Assembly (NCBI GenBank): GCA_044230315.1
Contig: JBGARJ010000004.1
Location: 184,179 to 248,178 of the forward strand
DNA: 64,000 nucleotides
DNA from: M3007 sp044230315
GTDB lineage: Bacteria > Bacteroidota > Bacteroidia > Chitinophagales > Saprospiraceae
Direction of reading: 5' to 3'
Both the position numbers and the translations under genes were made by a program. Within the stretch, counting starts at the first letter, position 1. The number at the start of each line of letters is the position of its first letter. Shown in pieces: positions 49,898 to 58,152 of this stretch. The notes beneath the pieces were generated by a model. The model was not told the origin of the DNA, ran no database searches, and worked only from the letters and a program-made list of their open reading frames with translations.

Positions 49898-51022
49898 TCA
49901 AACAGATGTGGTTTCTTCCACGGTTTCTTCGACCAATTCCCAAACACCCGAGTGGTCACAAGAGGTAAGCCAGTGGTATTCATCGGGCACCAGCCCCATG
50001 CGCAGGTGGTTGATATATTTTTTCAAACGCGTCGCTATCGGGCGATGTTGTTCATCCACCGGCGGCAGTTCCATTTTCCGGTCGCGCCAGGTGATTTCGC
50101 TGACGTGGCTGACTACAGCTGCCGTACCCGCGCCGAAACATTCCTGCAACGTGCCGCGCCAGTAAGCATCGGCAATTTCAGCAATACTAAGCTGCCGATC
50201 CTCTATCGTATAGCCCCAATCCCGGAGCAAGGTGATAAAACTGTCTCGGGTAACGCCGCGTAATATTGTGCCGGTAGTAGCCGGTGTCAGCACCTTGCCA
50301 TCCATCACAAAAAAGAGGTTCATCGTGCCCACTTCCTGCACATATTTTTTCTCCACGGCATCCATCCACATCACCTGGTCATACCCCGCTTTTTGAGCGC
50401 GTTGCGTCGGAAGAAGCGAGGCGCCATAGTTACCGGCGCATTTGGCTTCCCCTACGCCGCCCATGGCAGCGCGGGTAAACACTTCTTCCACCCACAGTTT
50501 AACGGGTTTGGGGTAATACGGACCAACCGGTCCCGTAAAAATGAGAAAACGATAGGTGTTGGATGCATGCACGCCGAAATATTCGTCGGTGGCAAACATC
50601 AGGGGCCGGATGTACAGCGAGTAGTCCTCTTTAGCCGGGATCCAGTCGCGATCGAGGTCGACCAGCATTTTCAATCCTTGCATGAAGAGGTCCTCCGGGA
50701 TTTGCGGCATGCACATCCGCTCGGCGGTGACATTCATCCGGCGGGCATGCAGATCGGCCCGGAACAGGACCGGTTCGCCATTGCGTTTCGAAGCTTTCAT
50801 GCCTTCGAAAATCGACTGCCCGTAATGAAGCGCCAGGTTGGCCGGCGAGATCTCAAATTTTTGGAAAGGTTCGATCCGGGGGTTAATCCACTGCGTTCCA
50901 TCGTAATCGACGATGAACATGTGATCGGAGATTACCTTGCCAAACGGGATGTTGTTAAAATCAACGGTGGAAATGCGGGATTGGGTGGTAGGGGTAATGG
51001 AAATTGGATATTTTAACGCCAT
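49898..51022 (-). CDS. ilvE: Branched-chain amino acid aminotransferase
   Basis: PLP enzyme that makes or breaks down Leu, Ile and Val; 374 residues, the eukaryotic/Bacteroidota-type longer form. Seen: HYGQSIFEGMKASKR, FRADLHARRMNVTAERMC, YIRPLMFATDEYFG, GEAKCAGNYGASLLPT with the PLP-lysine, and EVGTMNLFFVMDG. The family-specific TPATTGTILRGVTRDS binds the cofactor phosphate. It has a good -7 box upstream (51066-51073) and its own terminator, so it is monocistronic. Confidence 0.96.
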   Translation of the reverse strand: MALKYPISITPTTQSRISTVDFNNIPFGKVISDHMFIVDYDGTQWINPRIEPFQKFEISPANLALHYGQSIFEGMKASKRNGEPVLFRADLHARRMNVTAERMCMPQIPEDLFMQGLKMLVDLDRDWIPAKEDYSLYIRPLMFATDEYFGVHASNTYRFLIFTGPVGPYYPKPVKLWVEEVFTRAAMGGVGEAKCAGNYGASLLPTQRAQKAGYDQVMWMDAVEKKYVQEVGTMNLFFVMDGKVLTPATTGTILRGVTRDSFITLLRDWGYTIEDRQLSIAEIADAYWRGTLQECFGAGTAAVVSHVSEITWRDRKMELPPVDEQHRPIATRLKKYINHLRMGLVPDEYHWLTSCDHSGVWELVEETVEETTSV

Positions 51023-51065
51023 GTTTTAGAAGATTTGCACGGTGAACATGGTTAAATTTGCCCCA

Positions 51066-51073
51066 CAAAGTTA
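51066..51073 (-). promoter_or_regulatory. -7 box of ilvE (TAACTTTG)
   Basis: A perfect TAnnTTTG on the minus strand, 44 bases before the ATG. No clear TTG lies at the -33 distance. Confidence 0.45.
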
Positions 51074-51236
51074 TGTAACTTTACGGCGAAAATAAAAATT
51101 ATATTTTCCAATAAATTTAAACTATGTGGTTTCACCAAATTTTATTTTTGAATAGTTGCTTAATTCGACTTAAGGCCATCTAGCAGTTTCTCCATAATTT
51201 TTTATCTTTCCCCCCACTTTAACCCACGCAACTTAT

Positions 51237-51674
51237 ATGTTTTCCGAATCAGATTTGTTGTACCGTTTGCCGGAAAAATCAATCCTGTCCGATGCGTCCG
51301 GCCAGTTCGCCAAACGCATTGCTATCGTGACACTCTACGAACCGGAACATCCTGAAAACCATGCTTTTCTGACCAAGGTTTTAGCGGCCGCCCAGCTCCA
51401 TCTCGCACAGGATGCCCTGTTTATGGAAGCAACACCGGATACGCCGTTTTCCTTTCTTCCTCTGATAAAAGCAAAACAGGCCGAATATATTTTGGTTTTC
51501 GGATTGAGCCCAAATCAGCTCGGTTTGGGGATAAGCCTGCCAATGTATCAGCCGCAAGTTTTTTACGGCGCCACTTTTTTATTTGCCGACAAATTATCGG
51601 AACTCGAACCCGACAAAACTCGGAAGACCAAATTATGGCAGGCCTTGCAGCATTTGTTTTTGCCAGCGCCCTAA
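51237..51674 (+). CDS. Uncharacterised small protein; possible DNA polymerase III psi (HolD)-like
   Basis: A 145-residue soluble protein. Seen: an N-terminal helix SDLLYRLPEKSI, RIAIVTLYEPEH, LTKVLAAAQLHL, ILVFGLSPNQLGL, and the C-terminal helix LEPDKTRKTKLWQALQHLF. The order of strand, helix and the final LxxD...K-x-LW motif resembles the psi subunit of the replicative polymerase clamp loader, but identity is weak and I would not assign it. A TATTTTTG box at 51143-51150 gives a leader of about 80 nt. fabD follows 47 bp later. Confidence 0.55.
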   Translation: MFSESDLLYRLPEKSILSDASGQFAKRIAIVTLYEPEHPENHAFLTKVLAAAQLHLAQDALFMEATPDTPFSFLPLIKAKQAEYILVFGLSPNQLGLGISLPMYQPQVFYGATFLFADKLSELEPDKTRKTKLWQALQHLFLPAP

Positions 51675-51721
51675 GTACATTCAACGATCTATCGCTTACT
51701 GTTAACTGATTTCAATACTGC

Positions 51722-52603
51722 ATGAAAGCATATGTTTTCCCCGGCCAGGGGTCCCAGTTTGAGGGCATGGGCAAAGAGTTGTACGAAACAAATGCTCAAG
51801 CCCGAGCCTTGTTCGAACAAGCCAACGACATCCTCGGGTGGCGTATCACCGACATTATGTTTGCCGGCACCAAAGAAGATCTGACGCAGACCAAGGTGAC
51901 GCAGCCCGCTGTATTTCTCGAAAGCATAATACGGGCAAAAATTGCCGGTGCGGCGTTCCAACCCGGTGCCGTGGCAGGGCATTCGCTCGGCGAATTTACC
52001 GCCCTGGCCGCCGTTGGAGCGCTCACCTTTGCCGATGCGTTGCGGCTGGTGAGCCAGCGCGCCTTCGCCATGCAAAAAGCCTGCGAACTGACGGATAGTA
52101 CCATGGCGGCTGTACTGGGCATGGAAGATGCCATAGTCGAACAGATCTGCGCGACGATCACGGATGAAATCGTAGTGCCCGCCAATTACAATTCACCCGG
52201 ACAATTGGTCATCTCCGGATCGAGAAAAGGGATCGACCTGGCGGTGGGTAAATTACAGGAAGCCGGCGCCAAACGCGTTGTCGTGCTTGCTGTCGGCGGC
52301 GCTTTCCATTCGCCCCTTATGCAGCCCGCCCAGGACGAGCTCGCTTCCGCCATCCATGCAGCCGCATTTAGCCGTCCGCAATGCCCCGTATACCAAAATG
52401 TACACGCCCGCCCCGTGACGGACCCCGAGGAGATCCGCCAAAATCTGGTCGCACAACTCACAGCGCCGGTGCGCTGGACGCAAACGATCGAGAACATGAT
52501 CGCCGGCGGCGTAACTGAATTTATCGAAGTAGGCGGCTCGGGCGCGGTGCTCAGCGGCATGATCCGCAAAATAAACCGCGACGCCGCGACAGAAGCCCTG
52601 TAA
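51722..52603 (+). CDS. fabD: Malonyl-CoA:ACP transacylase
   Basis: Transfers malonyl from CoA to acyl carrier protein for fatty-acid synthesis; 293 residues. Seen: FPGQGSQFEGMGKEL, the catalytic Ser in AVAGHSLGEFTAL, the acyl-binding QRAFAMQKA (Arg), NYNSPGQLVISG, and catalytic His in GGAFHSPLM. The start is the canonical ATG in front of KAYVFPGQGS. No other fab gene is adjacent; the small protein before it may share a transcript. Confidence 0.97.
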   Translation: MKAYVFPGQGSQFEGMGKELYETNAQARALFEQANDILGWRITDIMFAGTKEDLTQTKVTQPAVFLESIIRAKIAGAAFQPGAVAGHSLGEFTALAAVGALTFADALRLVSQRAFAMQKACELTDSTMAAVLGMEDAIVEQICATITDEIVVPANYNSPGQLVISGSRKGIDLAVGKLQEAGAKRVVVLAVGGAFHSPLMQPAQDELASAIHAAAFSRPQCPVYQNVHARPVTDPEEIRQNLVAQLTAPVRWTQTIENMIAGGVTEFIEVGGSGAVLSGMIRKINRDAATEAL

Positions 52604-52667
52604 TCTCTTTTTCACGCTAAAAAAGGTCATAATTACCGAACTGGAATCGATTTTAACCGTTGTGCAC

Positions 52668-52699
52668 TTGCGCAGAGAACCATTTCTGCTCTACTTTCG
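52668..52699 (+). promoter_or_regulatory. Candidate promoter of the yqgE-like gene (TTG-N21-TACTTTCG)
   Basis: TTG (52668-52670) and TACTTTCG (52692-52699, one mismatch) are 21 bases apart. The predicted leader to the ATG at 52726 is about 22 nt. Confidence 0.45.
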
Positions 52700-52725
52700 T
52701 TGGAGCAAGACAGGCTTGTAACTTT

Positions 52726-53286
52726 ATGGCAGCAAACTTAAAGGTAAATAGTGGACAAGTTCTTGTGGCTGAGCCATTTATGCTCGACCCATATTTCCGC
52801 CGGTCGGTGGTGCTTTTGTGCGAACACCACGACCAGGGAACGATTGGGTTCATTTTGAATAAGAATATCGATATGGGCATCAACGACCTGATGTCCGAAT
52901 TCCCACCCTTCGACGCCGAGGTGTTCTATGGCGGTCCCGTTCAGACCGACACCTTACATTATATGCACAATTTGGGCGACTTGCTGGAAGAAAGCGTAAA
53001 AGTATCGGAAGGCGTATGGTGGGGCGGCGATTTTGACAAATTGAAATTCCTGATCACGCAGCAGATGGTCCAACCCGATAATATCCGCTTTTTTGTCGGT
53101 TATTCCGGGTGGTCGTCGGGTCAGCTCCAGGAAGAATTGGAATACGGCTCTTGGGTGCCTGCCGAAATGGATGCCAACTACGTCTTTAATTTTAAGCCGA
53201 ACCGGCTTTGGCGTCACGTTATGTACAATAAGGGCAACGTGTACGAAGTCATCTCCGATCTGCCCGAGCAAATCAGTTGGAATTAG
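52726..53286 (+). CDS. YqgE/AlgH family protein (UPF0301)
   Basis: A 186-residue protein. Seen: GQVLVAEPFMLDPYFRRSVV, EHHDQGTIGFILNK, FYGGPVQTDTLHYMH and VGYSGWSSGQLQEEL, which are the family signatures in order. The exact molecular role is unclear, although members have been called transcriptional regulators (AlgH) without a DNA-binding motif. The ATG at 52726 was chosen because the conserved domain starts ten residues later; the ORF has 22 more codons that overlap the promoter. Confidence 0.93.
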   Translation: MAANLKVNSGQVLVAEPFMLDPYFRRSVVLLCEHHDQGTIGFILNKNIDMGINDLMSEFPPFDAEVFYGGPVQTDTLHYMHNLGDLLEESVKVSEGVWWGGDFDKLKFLITQQMVQPDNIRFFVGYSGWSSGQLQEELEYGSWVPAEMDANYVFNFKPNRLWRHVMYNKGNVYEVISDLPEQISWN

Positions 53287-53297
53287 TGTTCGAGGCG

Positions 53298-55061
53298 CTA
53301 AATATTAGACCGTTTCAGGATTATTGTTTCATACGGTTGGAGCTCGATCCAGCCATCGCCCCCGGGTTGCATGGTTTGTTTCCGATGGCTGCTGAGGTTG
53401 CATAACGCCGAAAAGTGCGCGCCGTTCTGCTCGAAATCAATCCGGAACACATCCTCGCTTCGCTCCGTGACCTGCGTTACCCGGCTACCGATCCACCCTA
53501 ATGCTTCCTCCAGTTCGCTGCGCTGCTCGGGCGTGTACGTTCCCACGTTGTCGGAAGTAAAGAGCACCCCGCCCAATAAGGCATTGACGGACAGAAGCGT
53601 GTTTTGTTGAACAGGCGTAAGGCGTTGAGCATCGCTGCGCAGGATAAACACATCGGGGTCGTTGTAAAAGCCCTGTCCGTTCAGATGCCAGCGCGCCAGG
53701 GTTGACCGCAACGAAGCCAGGGTACTCACCCGCTCGCGATGCCGAAGACGGGCCAGCCAGGTATGTTCCCAAGCGGGGTGAACGTCGCCGCCGATCCGGC
53801 AAATATCCGACCATCCGAATGCCGCCGCCAGGGGCACTCCGCATGCCAGCAGTTTCCGGCGCCCCACCTGGCGGCGCAAAAACTCCATTGCATCGGCCAT
53901 TACCTGCCCGCGCATTTTGCCCGGCGGCGGCGTCAGGCACGCCGCAAACAGAAAATCGAGTTTCAACAATTCAAACCCCCACTGTTCCGTCACCACATGA
54001 AACACCCCGCTCAGGTATTCCTGCACCCCGGGGTGGTAAAAGTCCAGCGCATAAAACCACCCGCCCCACATCGGGTTCCAGCCGGCGCGCAAGGGTTTGC
54101 CACCGGGCGTCTTCTGCAGCCATTCCGGGTGCCGCCGGGCCAGTTCAGAACGGGCCGAAGCGACAAAGGGCGCCAACCAAATGCCGGGTGTAAGTCCTTT
54201 TGCCCTGATTTGAGTAGCAACATGGCCCATCCCATTAGGAAACGCGGGTTGTACCGTCCGCCAGTCGCCCACGGCACCCTGCCAGCCGTCGTCGATCTGG
54301 ACATACTGGAATGGCAATCCGCTTGCAGCGATCACAGCCGCATTTTCAAGGATGATCGCCTCGGTAATTTTGTTGAAATACCGATACCAACTGGTCCAAC
54401 CCAATCGTGGTGGCAATGTCGAAGGCCTTTGTTCCGGCCATTGGGCCTCTTGTTTTAGCAGGGAAAAATAGGCTTGAAACTGGTCGGCCTCCTTACCCTG
54501 TCCGACCCAGAAATCCAGCCCGGGAAATGAATGGGCCAAGGGCAGCCGTTCCAGGTCTTTGCGCACCGACAACACCCCCTTGAGCCGGTCCAGGCTGAAG
54601 AGTGTGAAGCCCGTGTGTTCGGCCAGCGACCCCAGAAGCGTAATCGAACCGTCTTGCTCTGTCAAATACGTGTACGACCAGGAATGTGCATAGCCGCGTC
54701 CGCGCACGATGCCGGGGATGTTTTCGTCGCCGTAACAGCCCATAAACGGACGGGCAATCCGCCGCAAACGCTGAATACCCGTACCGGCCGGCAGCAGCCT
54801 GCTTTCGCTCCAGGATTGGTATCCATTGGCCAAAAACCGGGTATCCGGGCCGCAGGGGTGCTCAAACTGCACTTCCAGGCGGCGCAAGGTCAAATCCGTC
54901 TTCGGATGCAAAAAAAGCGTATACCGGACGCCGTTGAGGGCGGGATCAGCGCGAAAATCAGCGTGCAATTCGTCAAAGGAATTGGCGCGGCCCGGTGTGA
55001 GCGAATACGTTTTCTGCCCGAGGGGCGTCTCGATTTGAAGAATAGCCTGGCGCAATTGCAT
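53298..55061 (-). CDS. Alpha-galactosidase, GH36 family, cytoplasmic
   Basis: A 587-residue glycosidase. Seen: an N-terminal beta-sandwich of about 190 residues, then the barrel with LGWTSWYRYFNKITE, FQYVQIDDGWQG, GIWLAPFVAS, FELLKLDFLFAA (nucleophile Asp) and the later FYNDPDVFILR. There is no signal peptide, so it acts on imported melibiose- or raffinose-type sugars. No transporter, SusCD pair or regulator for such sugars is near, so it is an orphan. It converges on the YqgE-like gene at 11 bp. Confidence 0.9.
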   Translation of the reverse strand: MQLRQAILQIETPLGQKTYSLTPGRANSFDELHADFRADPALNGVRYTLFLHPKTDLTLRRLEVQFEHPCGPDTRFLANGYQSWSESRLLPAGTGIQRLRRIARPFMGCYGDENIPGIVRGRGYAHSWSYTYLTEQDGSITLLGSLAEHTGFTLFSLDRLKGVLSVRKDLERLPLAHSFPGLDFWVGQGKEADQFQAYFSLLKQEAQWPEQRPSTLPPRLGWTSWYRYFNKITEAIILENAAVIAASGLPFQYVQIDDGWQGAVGDWRTVQPAFPNGMGHVATQIRAKGLTPGIWLAPFVASARSELARRHPEWLQKTPGGKPLRAGWNPMWGGWFYALDFYHPGVQEYLSGVFHVVTEQWGFELLKLDFLFAACLTPPPGKMRGQVMADAMEFLRRQVGRRKLLACGVPLAAAFGWSDICRIGGDVHPAWEHTWLARLRHRERVSTLASLRSTLARWHLNGQGFYNDPDVFILRSDAQRLTPVQQNTLLSVNALLGGVLFTSDNVGTYTPEQRSELEEALGWIGSRVTQVTERSEDVFRIDFEQNGAHFSALCNLSSHRKQTMQPGGDGWIELQPYETIILKRSNI

Positions 55062-55199
55062 ACGGCGGAACTTTAGGCCGCCAAGTTAGAGCATGTTGGG
55101 AATTTCTGCCGGAGGCAAACACCCGAACCTGCACATCCGGAAAACAGGAGGACCCGAATCGCTGTTGTTCGTCTACCTTTGCGTTTGAATTTTACGACT

Positions 55200-55715
55200 A
55201 TGATAAACGAACTGCACAAGTCGATTTTTACCAGCCTGCTTGGCGGCATCGTGCTACTGGTCAGCGCCACCTGTCTCCCGGCACAGAGTGACGAAGAAAT
55301 GGCACGGATATTCGACTGGACGCTGGAAATAGCCGCACCCGACACCTCATTCATCCCGCTTGAGGGCGCTTCCGGCTGGGAAGAACCGGCCACCCAGTCG
55401 AATATTGTCTGTTTTGCCGTGCCGACTCCCTTCGATCGGATGGTGAACGACCTCGATGCGCTCCACTCCGAAGAAGGTCAGAAGGTACTAGAAAAAAGAA
55501 CCATTACCTTCGGCAACTTACAGGGAACGTTGTTTTTAATGGAGTTGGCCCCTGTGGCCGGAGCGGACATGGAAACATCCTATTCGCTGATGTATGTTCA
55601 ACCCTTCGAATCGGCCACTCTGGTTGCCAATGCCCAATACCCAAAGTCGCAGCATGAGCGTCTTTATACCAAAATGCTGGCAGCCTTCGCCACCCTGCGA
55701 AAAAAAACAGAATAG
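55200..55715 (+). CDS. Small exported protein of unknown function
   Basis: A 171-residue protein that I do not recognise. Seen: signal peptide residues 1 to about 29 (hydrophobic run SLLGGIVLLVSA, cleavage near LPAQ), then a mixed alpha/beta mature part of about 140 residues without cysteines in conserved pattern. The ATG at 55200 was chosen as the start of the signal peptide. A perfect -7 box TACCTTTG at 55174-55181 lies 18 bases upstream, with no clear -33. The stop is directly adjacent to the next gene's ATG, so it is first in the operon with the methyltransferase and sbcDC. Confidence 0.7.
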   Translation: MINELHKSIFTSLLGGIVLLVSATCLPAQSDEEMARIFDWTLEIAAPDTSFIPLEGASGWEEPATQSNIVCFAVPTPFDRMVNDLDALHSEEGQKVLEKRTITFGNLQGTLFLMELAPVAGADMETSYSLMYVQPFESATLVANAQYPKSQHERLYTKMLAAFATLRKKTE

Positions 55716-57008
55716 ATGCCTGCACCCGTTACCACACATACGCTTCATCCTTTACTTGTGCGGGCAGTAGCACAGGCACTCCTATCCATATTCACGGAAG
55801 GGCGCTATGCCGATAAAGTGATTGAATACACGCTACGGAACAACCCGAAAGCAGGCAGCCGCGACCGGGCATTTATCGCCGAAACGACGTATGAAATCGT
55901 ACGCCACTACCGATTGTATGCAGGTGTCCTGGATAAAATACCCGAAACGGAAGCCGATTTTTGGAAGATGGCCGGCATCCATTTGGTATTGTGGGCTGCA
56001 AACCAACCCGGCGCCGGAGCCCCTACCCTGCCCGATTGGGCAGAATTCAAAGGGCTCAATCCATCTAAAATTGTACAACAAGCGACCCGATTGCGGCAGG
56101 ACCGCCGCTACGCCGCCAGTATTCCCGACTGGCTCGACGCATTAGGGGAACAGGAACTGGGCGAACGCTGGGGTGAAACCCTGGACTGGCTCAACCGCCC
56201 CGCACAGGTCGTATTGCGCGCCAACCGGCTCAAAACCGACCGCAGCGGCCTCCGAAAATCCCTGGAGCGGGAAGGCATATCCACCCAACTCCTGGGCGAA
56301 ACAGACGCCCTGGTGCTGAGCCGCCGGCAAAATGTCTTTCAGACCCGGGCGTTCAAAAACGGCCTGTTTGAAGTGCAGGACTTTAGCAGCCAACTCGTGG
56401 CGCCGTTCCTGTCGCCCGAACCCGGCATGCGGGTGGTGGATGCCTGCGCCGGCAGCGGCGGCAAAACCCTTCACCTCGCTGCCCTGATGCAAGGGCGCGG
56501 GCAGTTGGTGGCGCTCGACACCCTGGAATGGAAACTCCAGGAGCTCCGCCAACGCGCCCGACGCGCGGGCGCTTCCAATATCGAAACCCGGCCCATTGCC
56601 AACCGAAAAGCCATCAAACGCCTCTACGGCAGCGCCGACCGGCTTTTGCTCGATGTGCCCTGCAGCGGTCTCGGCGTGCTGCGCCGCAACCCCGACAGCA
56701 AGTGGAAACTGAGTCCCGAATTTATCGCCAATCTCCGTCAAACACAGCGGGAAATTTTACAGTTTTACAGCCCGATCGTAAAAACCGGCGGGCGACTGGT
56801 TTATGCAACCTGCAGTATCTTGCCATCGGAAAACGAACTGCAGGTGCAGGCATTTTTGGGCAGCGCGGCTGGCCAGGAGTTTAATCTGCTGCAGGAGCAA
56901 AAAATTTTGCCGCAGGATAACGGCTTCGACGGGTTCTACATGGCTCTGTTGGAGCGGCGCGATGTACCGGCAAAAACATCGGCTATACCCGAACAAGAAA
57001 CAACATGA
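55716..57008 (+). CDS. RsmB/Nop2-type rRNA (cytosine-C5) methyltransferase
   Basis: A 430-residue SAM-dependent methyltransferase. Seen: an NusB-like helical N-terminus (residues 1-140, with GSRDRAFIAETTYEIVRHY). The catalytic domain has VVDACAGSGGKTLHLAAL (SAM), LLLDVPCSGLGVLRRNPDSKW (Cys) and RLVYATCSILPSEN (second Cys). Both catalytic cysteines are present. The target base cannot be read from the sequence. It overlaps sbcD by 4 bp (ATGA). Confidence 0.93.
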   Translation: MPAPVTTHTLHPLLVRAVAQALLSIFTEGRYADKVIEYTLRNNPKAGSRDRAFIAETTYEIVRHYRLYAGVLDKIPETEADFWKMAGIHLVLWAANQPGAGAPTLPDWAEFKGLNPSKIVQQATRLRQDRRYAASIPDWLDALGEQELGERWGETLDWLNRPAQVVLRANRLKTDRSGLRKSLEREGISTQLLGETDALVLSRRQNVFQTRAFKNGLFEVQDFSSQLVAPFLSPEPGMRVVDACAGSGGKTLHLAALMQGRGQLVALDTLEWKLQELRQRARRAGASNIETRPIANRKAIKRLYGSADRLLLDVPCSGLGVLRRNPDSKWKLSPEFIANLRQTQREILQFYSPIVKTGGRLVYATCSILPSENELQVQAFLGSAAGQEFNLLQEQKILPQDNGFDGFYMALLERRDVPAKTSAIPEQETT

Positions 57009-58141
57009 AGATCATCCATTTTTCGGATACACACCTCGGCTATCAGGCTTTCGACATCGTCAATGGCGAAGGCATTAATGCCCGGGAACAAGATGTGTAC
57101 GATGCCTTCGAGCGCACCATCGACCGGATTTTAGCCTGCCAGCCCGACGCCGCGATCCATTCGGGCGACTTTTTCCACCGGCCCAGCCCCTCCAACCGGG
57201 CCCTTACGTTCGCCCTGGAGCAACTCCGGCGTTTGTGCGACGCGGGCATTCCGCTCTACGTCATCGCCGGCAACCATGAAACACCCAAAACCGTTTATAC
57301 CAGCCCGATTCTGCGCGCCTTCCGCAGCCTGCCTTGTGTGCATCCGTTCTTTGGCGAAGCCTGGGAAACGGCCATGCTGGGCGATATTGCCATCCACGGC
57401 CTTCCGCATATCAACGACAGCCGTATTCTTCAACGGGAACTGGAGCGTATGCTGCCGGTGGCGGGGAAATTCAACATCCTGATGCTGCATACTTCCCTGG
57501 GCAAGCGTTTTTTGATGGAGGAATACGGCGAACAAATTTTCCCCGAGGCATTTTTGCAAAAACTATCGGGTTTTGAATACCTCGCCCTCGGGCACTGGCA
57601 CAACCACCAGCAGATTGACCTGCATCCCAATGCCTGGTACAGCGGTTCCCTGGAACGGCTGAGCGATACCGAAATTGGCGCTGAAAAAGGGTTTATCCGC
57701 CTCGATATTCAAGCGGGCCACGCCTGCACCACCACCTTCGAGGCTATTCCGACCCGCCCCTGGCTAAAGTTGGAACTCCAGCATTGTCAGGAAAAAACCG
57801 TAGCCGATCTGCGGGAAGAACTGGAACGTTTTGAGGCTGATAACCATACTGCCGGCGCTATATTGTCGCTGGTCTTCAACGACATAAAAGTGGAACAATC
57901 GCTGGAGTTGTCGAACATCCAACTCAAAGCAATGTTCCCAGCCTGTTTTCAACTGCTGCCCAAACGCCGCTCCTTTGCCGACCGCAGTTTTATCCGCAAC
58001 ATCGACGCCGACCAGTTTGACCGGTTGGACCAGATATTTGCTGAATACATCCGGGAAAAATATGCCGAACACCCCGGCGTGGCGGTACAACTGGCTGCAA
58101 AAGCAGCGCACTATTTCCAATCCGCGCCCAGCGAATCGTAA
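57005..58141 (+). CDS. sbcD: Exonuclease subunit SbcD (Mre11-type)
   Basis: Nuclease subunit of the SbcCD complex, which opens DNA hairpins and protein-blocked ends; 378 residues. Seen: IIHFSDTHLGYQ (Asp, His metal ligands), HSGDFFHRP, VIAGNHETPK, LMLHTSLGK and LALGHWHNHQQ, all five phosphoesterase motifs. The C-terminal cap region is short. It is coupled to the methyltransferase upstream and followed by sbcC at 11 bp. Confidence 0.95.
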   Translation: MKIIHFSDTHLGYQAFDIVNGEGINAREQDVYDAFERTIDRILACQPDAAIHSGDFFHRPSPSNRALTFALEQLRRLCDAGIPLYVIAGNHETPKTVYTSPILRAFRSLPCVHPFFGEAWETAMLGDIAIHGLPHINDSRILQRELERMLPVAGKFNILMLHTSLGKRFLMEEYGEQIFPEAFLQKLSGFEYLALGHWHNHQQIDLHPNAWYSGSLERLSDTEIGAEKGFIRLDIQAGHACTTTFEAIPTRPWLKLELQHCQEKTVADLREELERFEADNHTAGAILSLVFNDIKVEQSLELSNIQLKAMFPACFQLLPKRRSFADRSFIRNIDADQFDRLDQIFAEYIREKYAEHPGVAVQLAAKAAHYFQSAPSES

Positions 58142-58152
58142 CGTATGAACGC

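Noticed and set aside
53298..55061. Polysaccharide utilisation locus around the alpha-galactosidase
   Set aside because: Neighbours are yqgE and DNA/RNA genes; no transporter or regulator.
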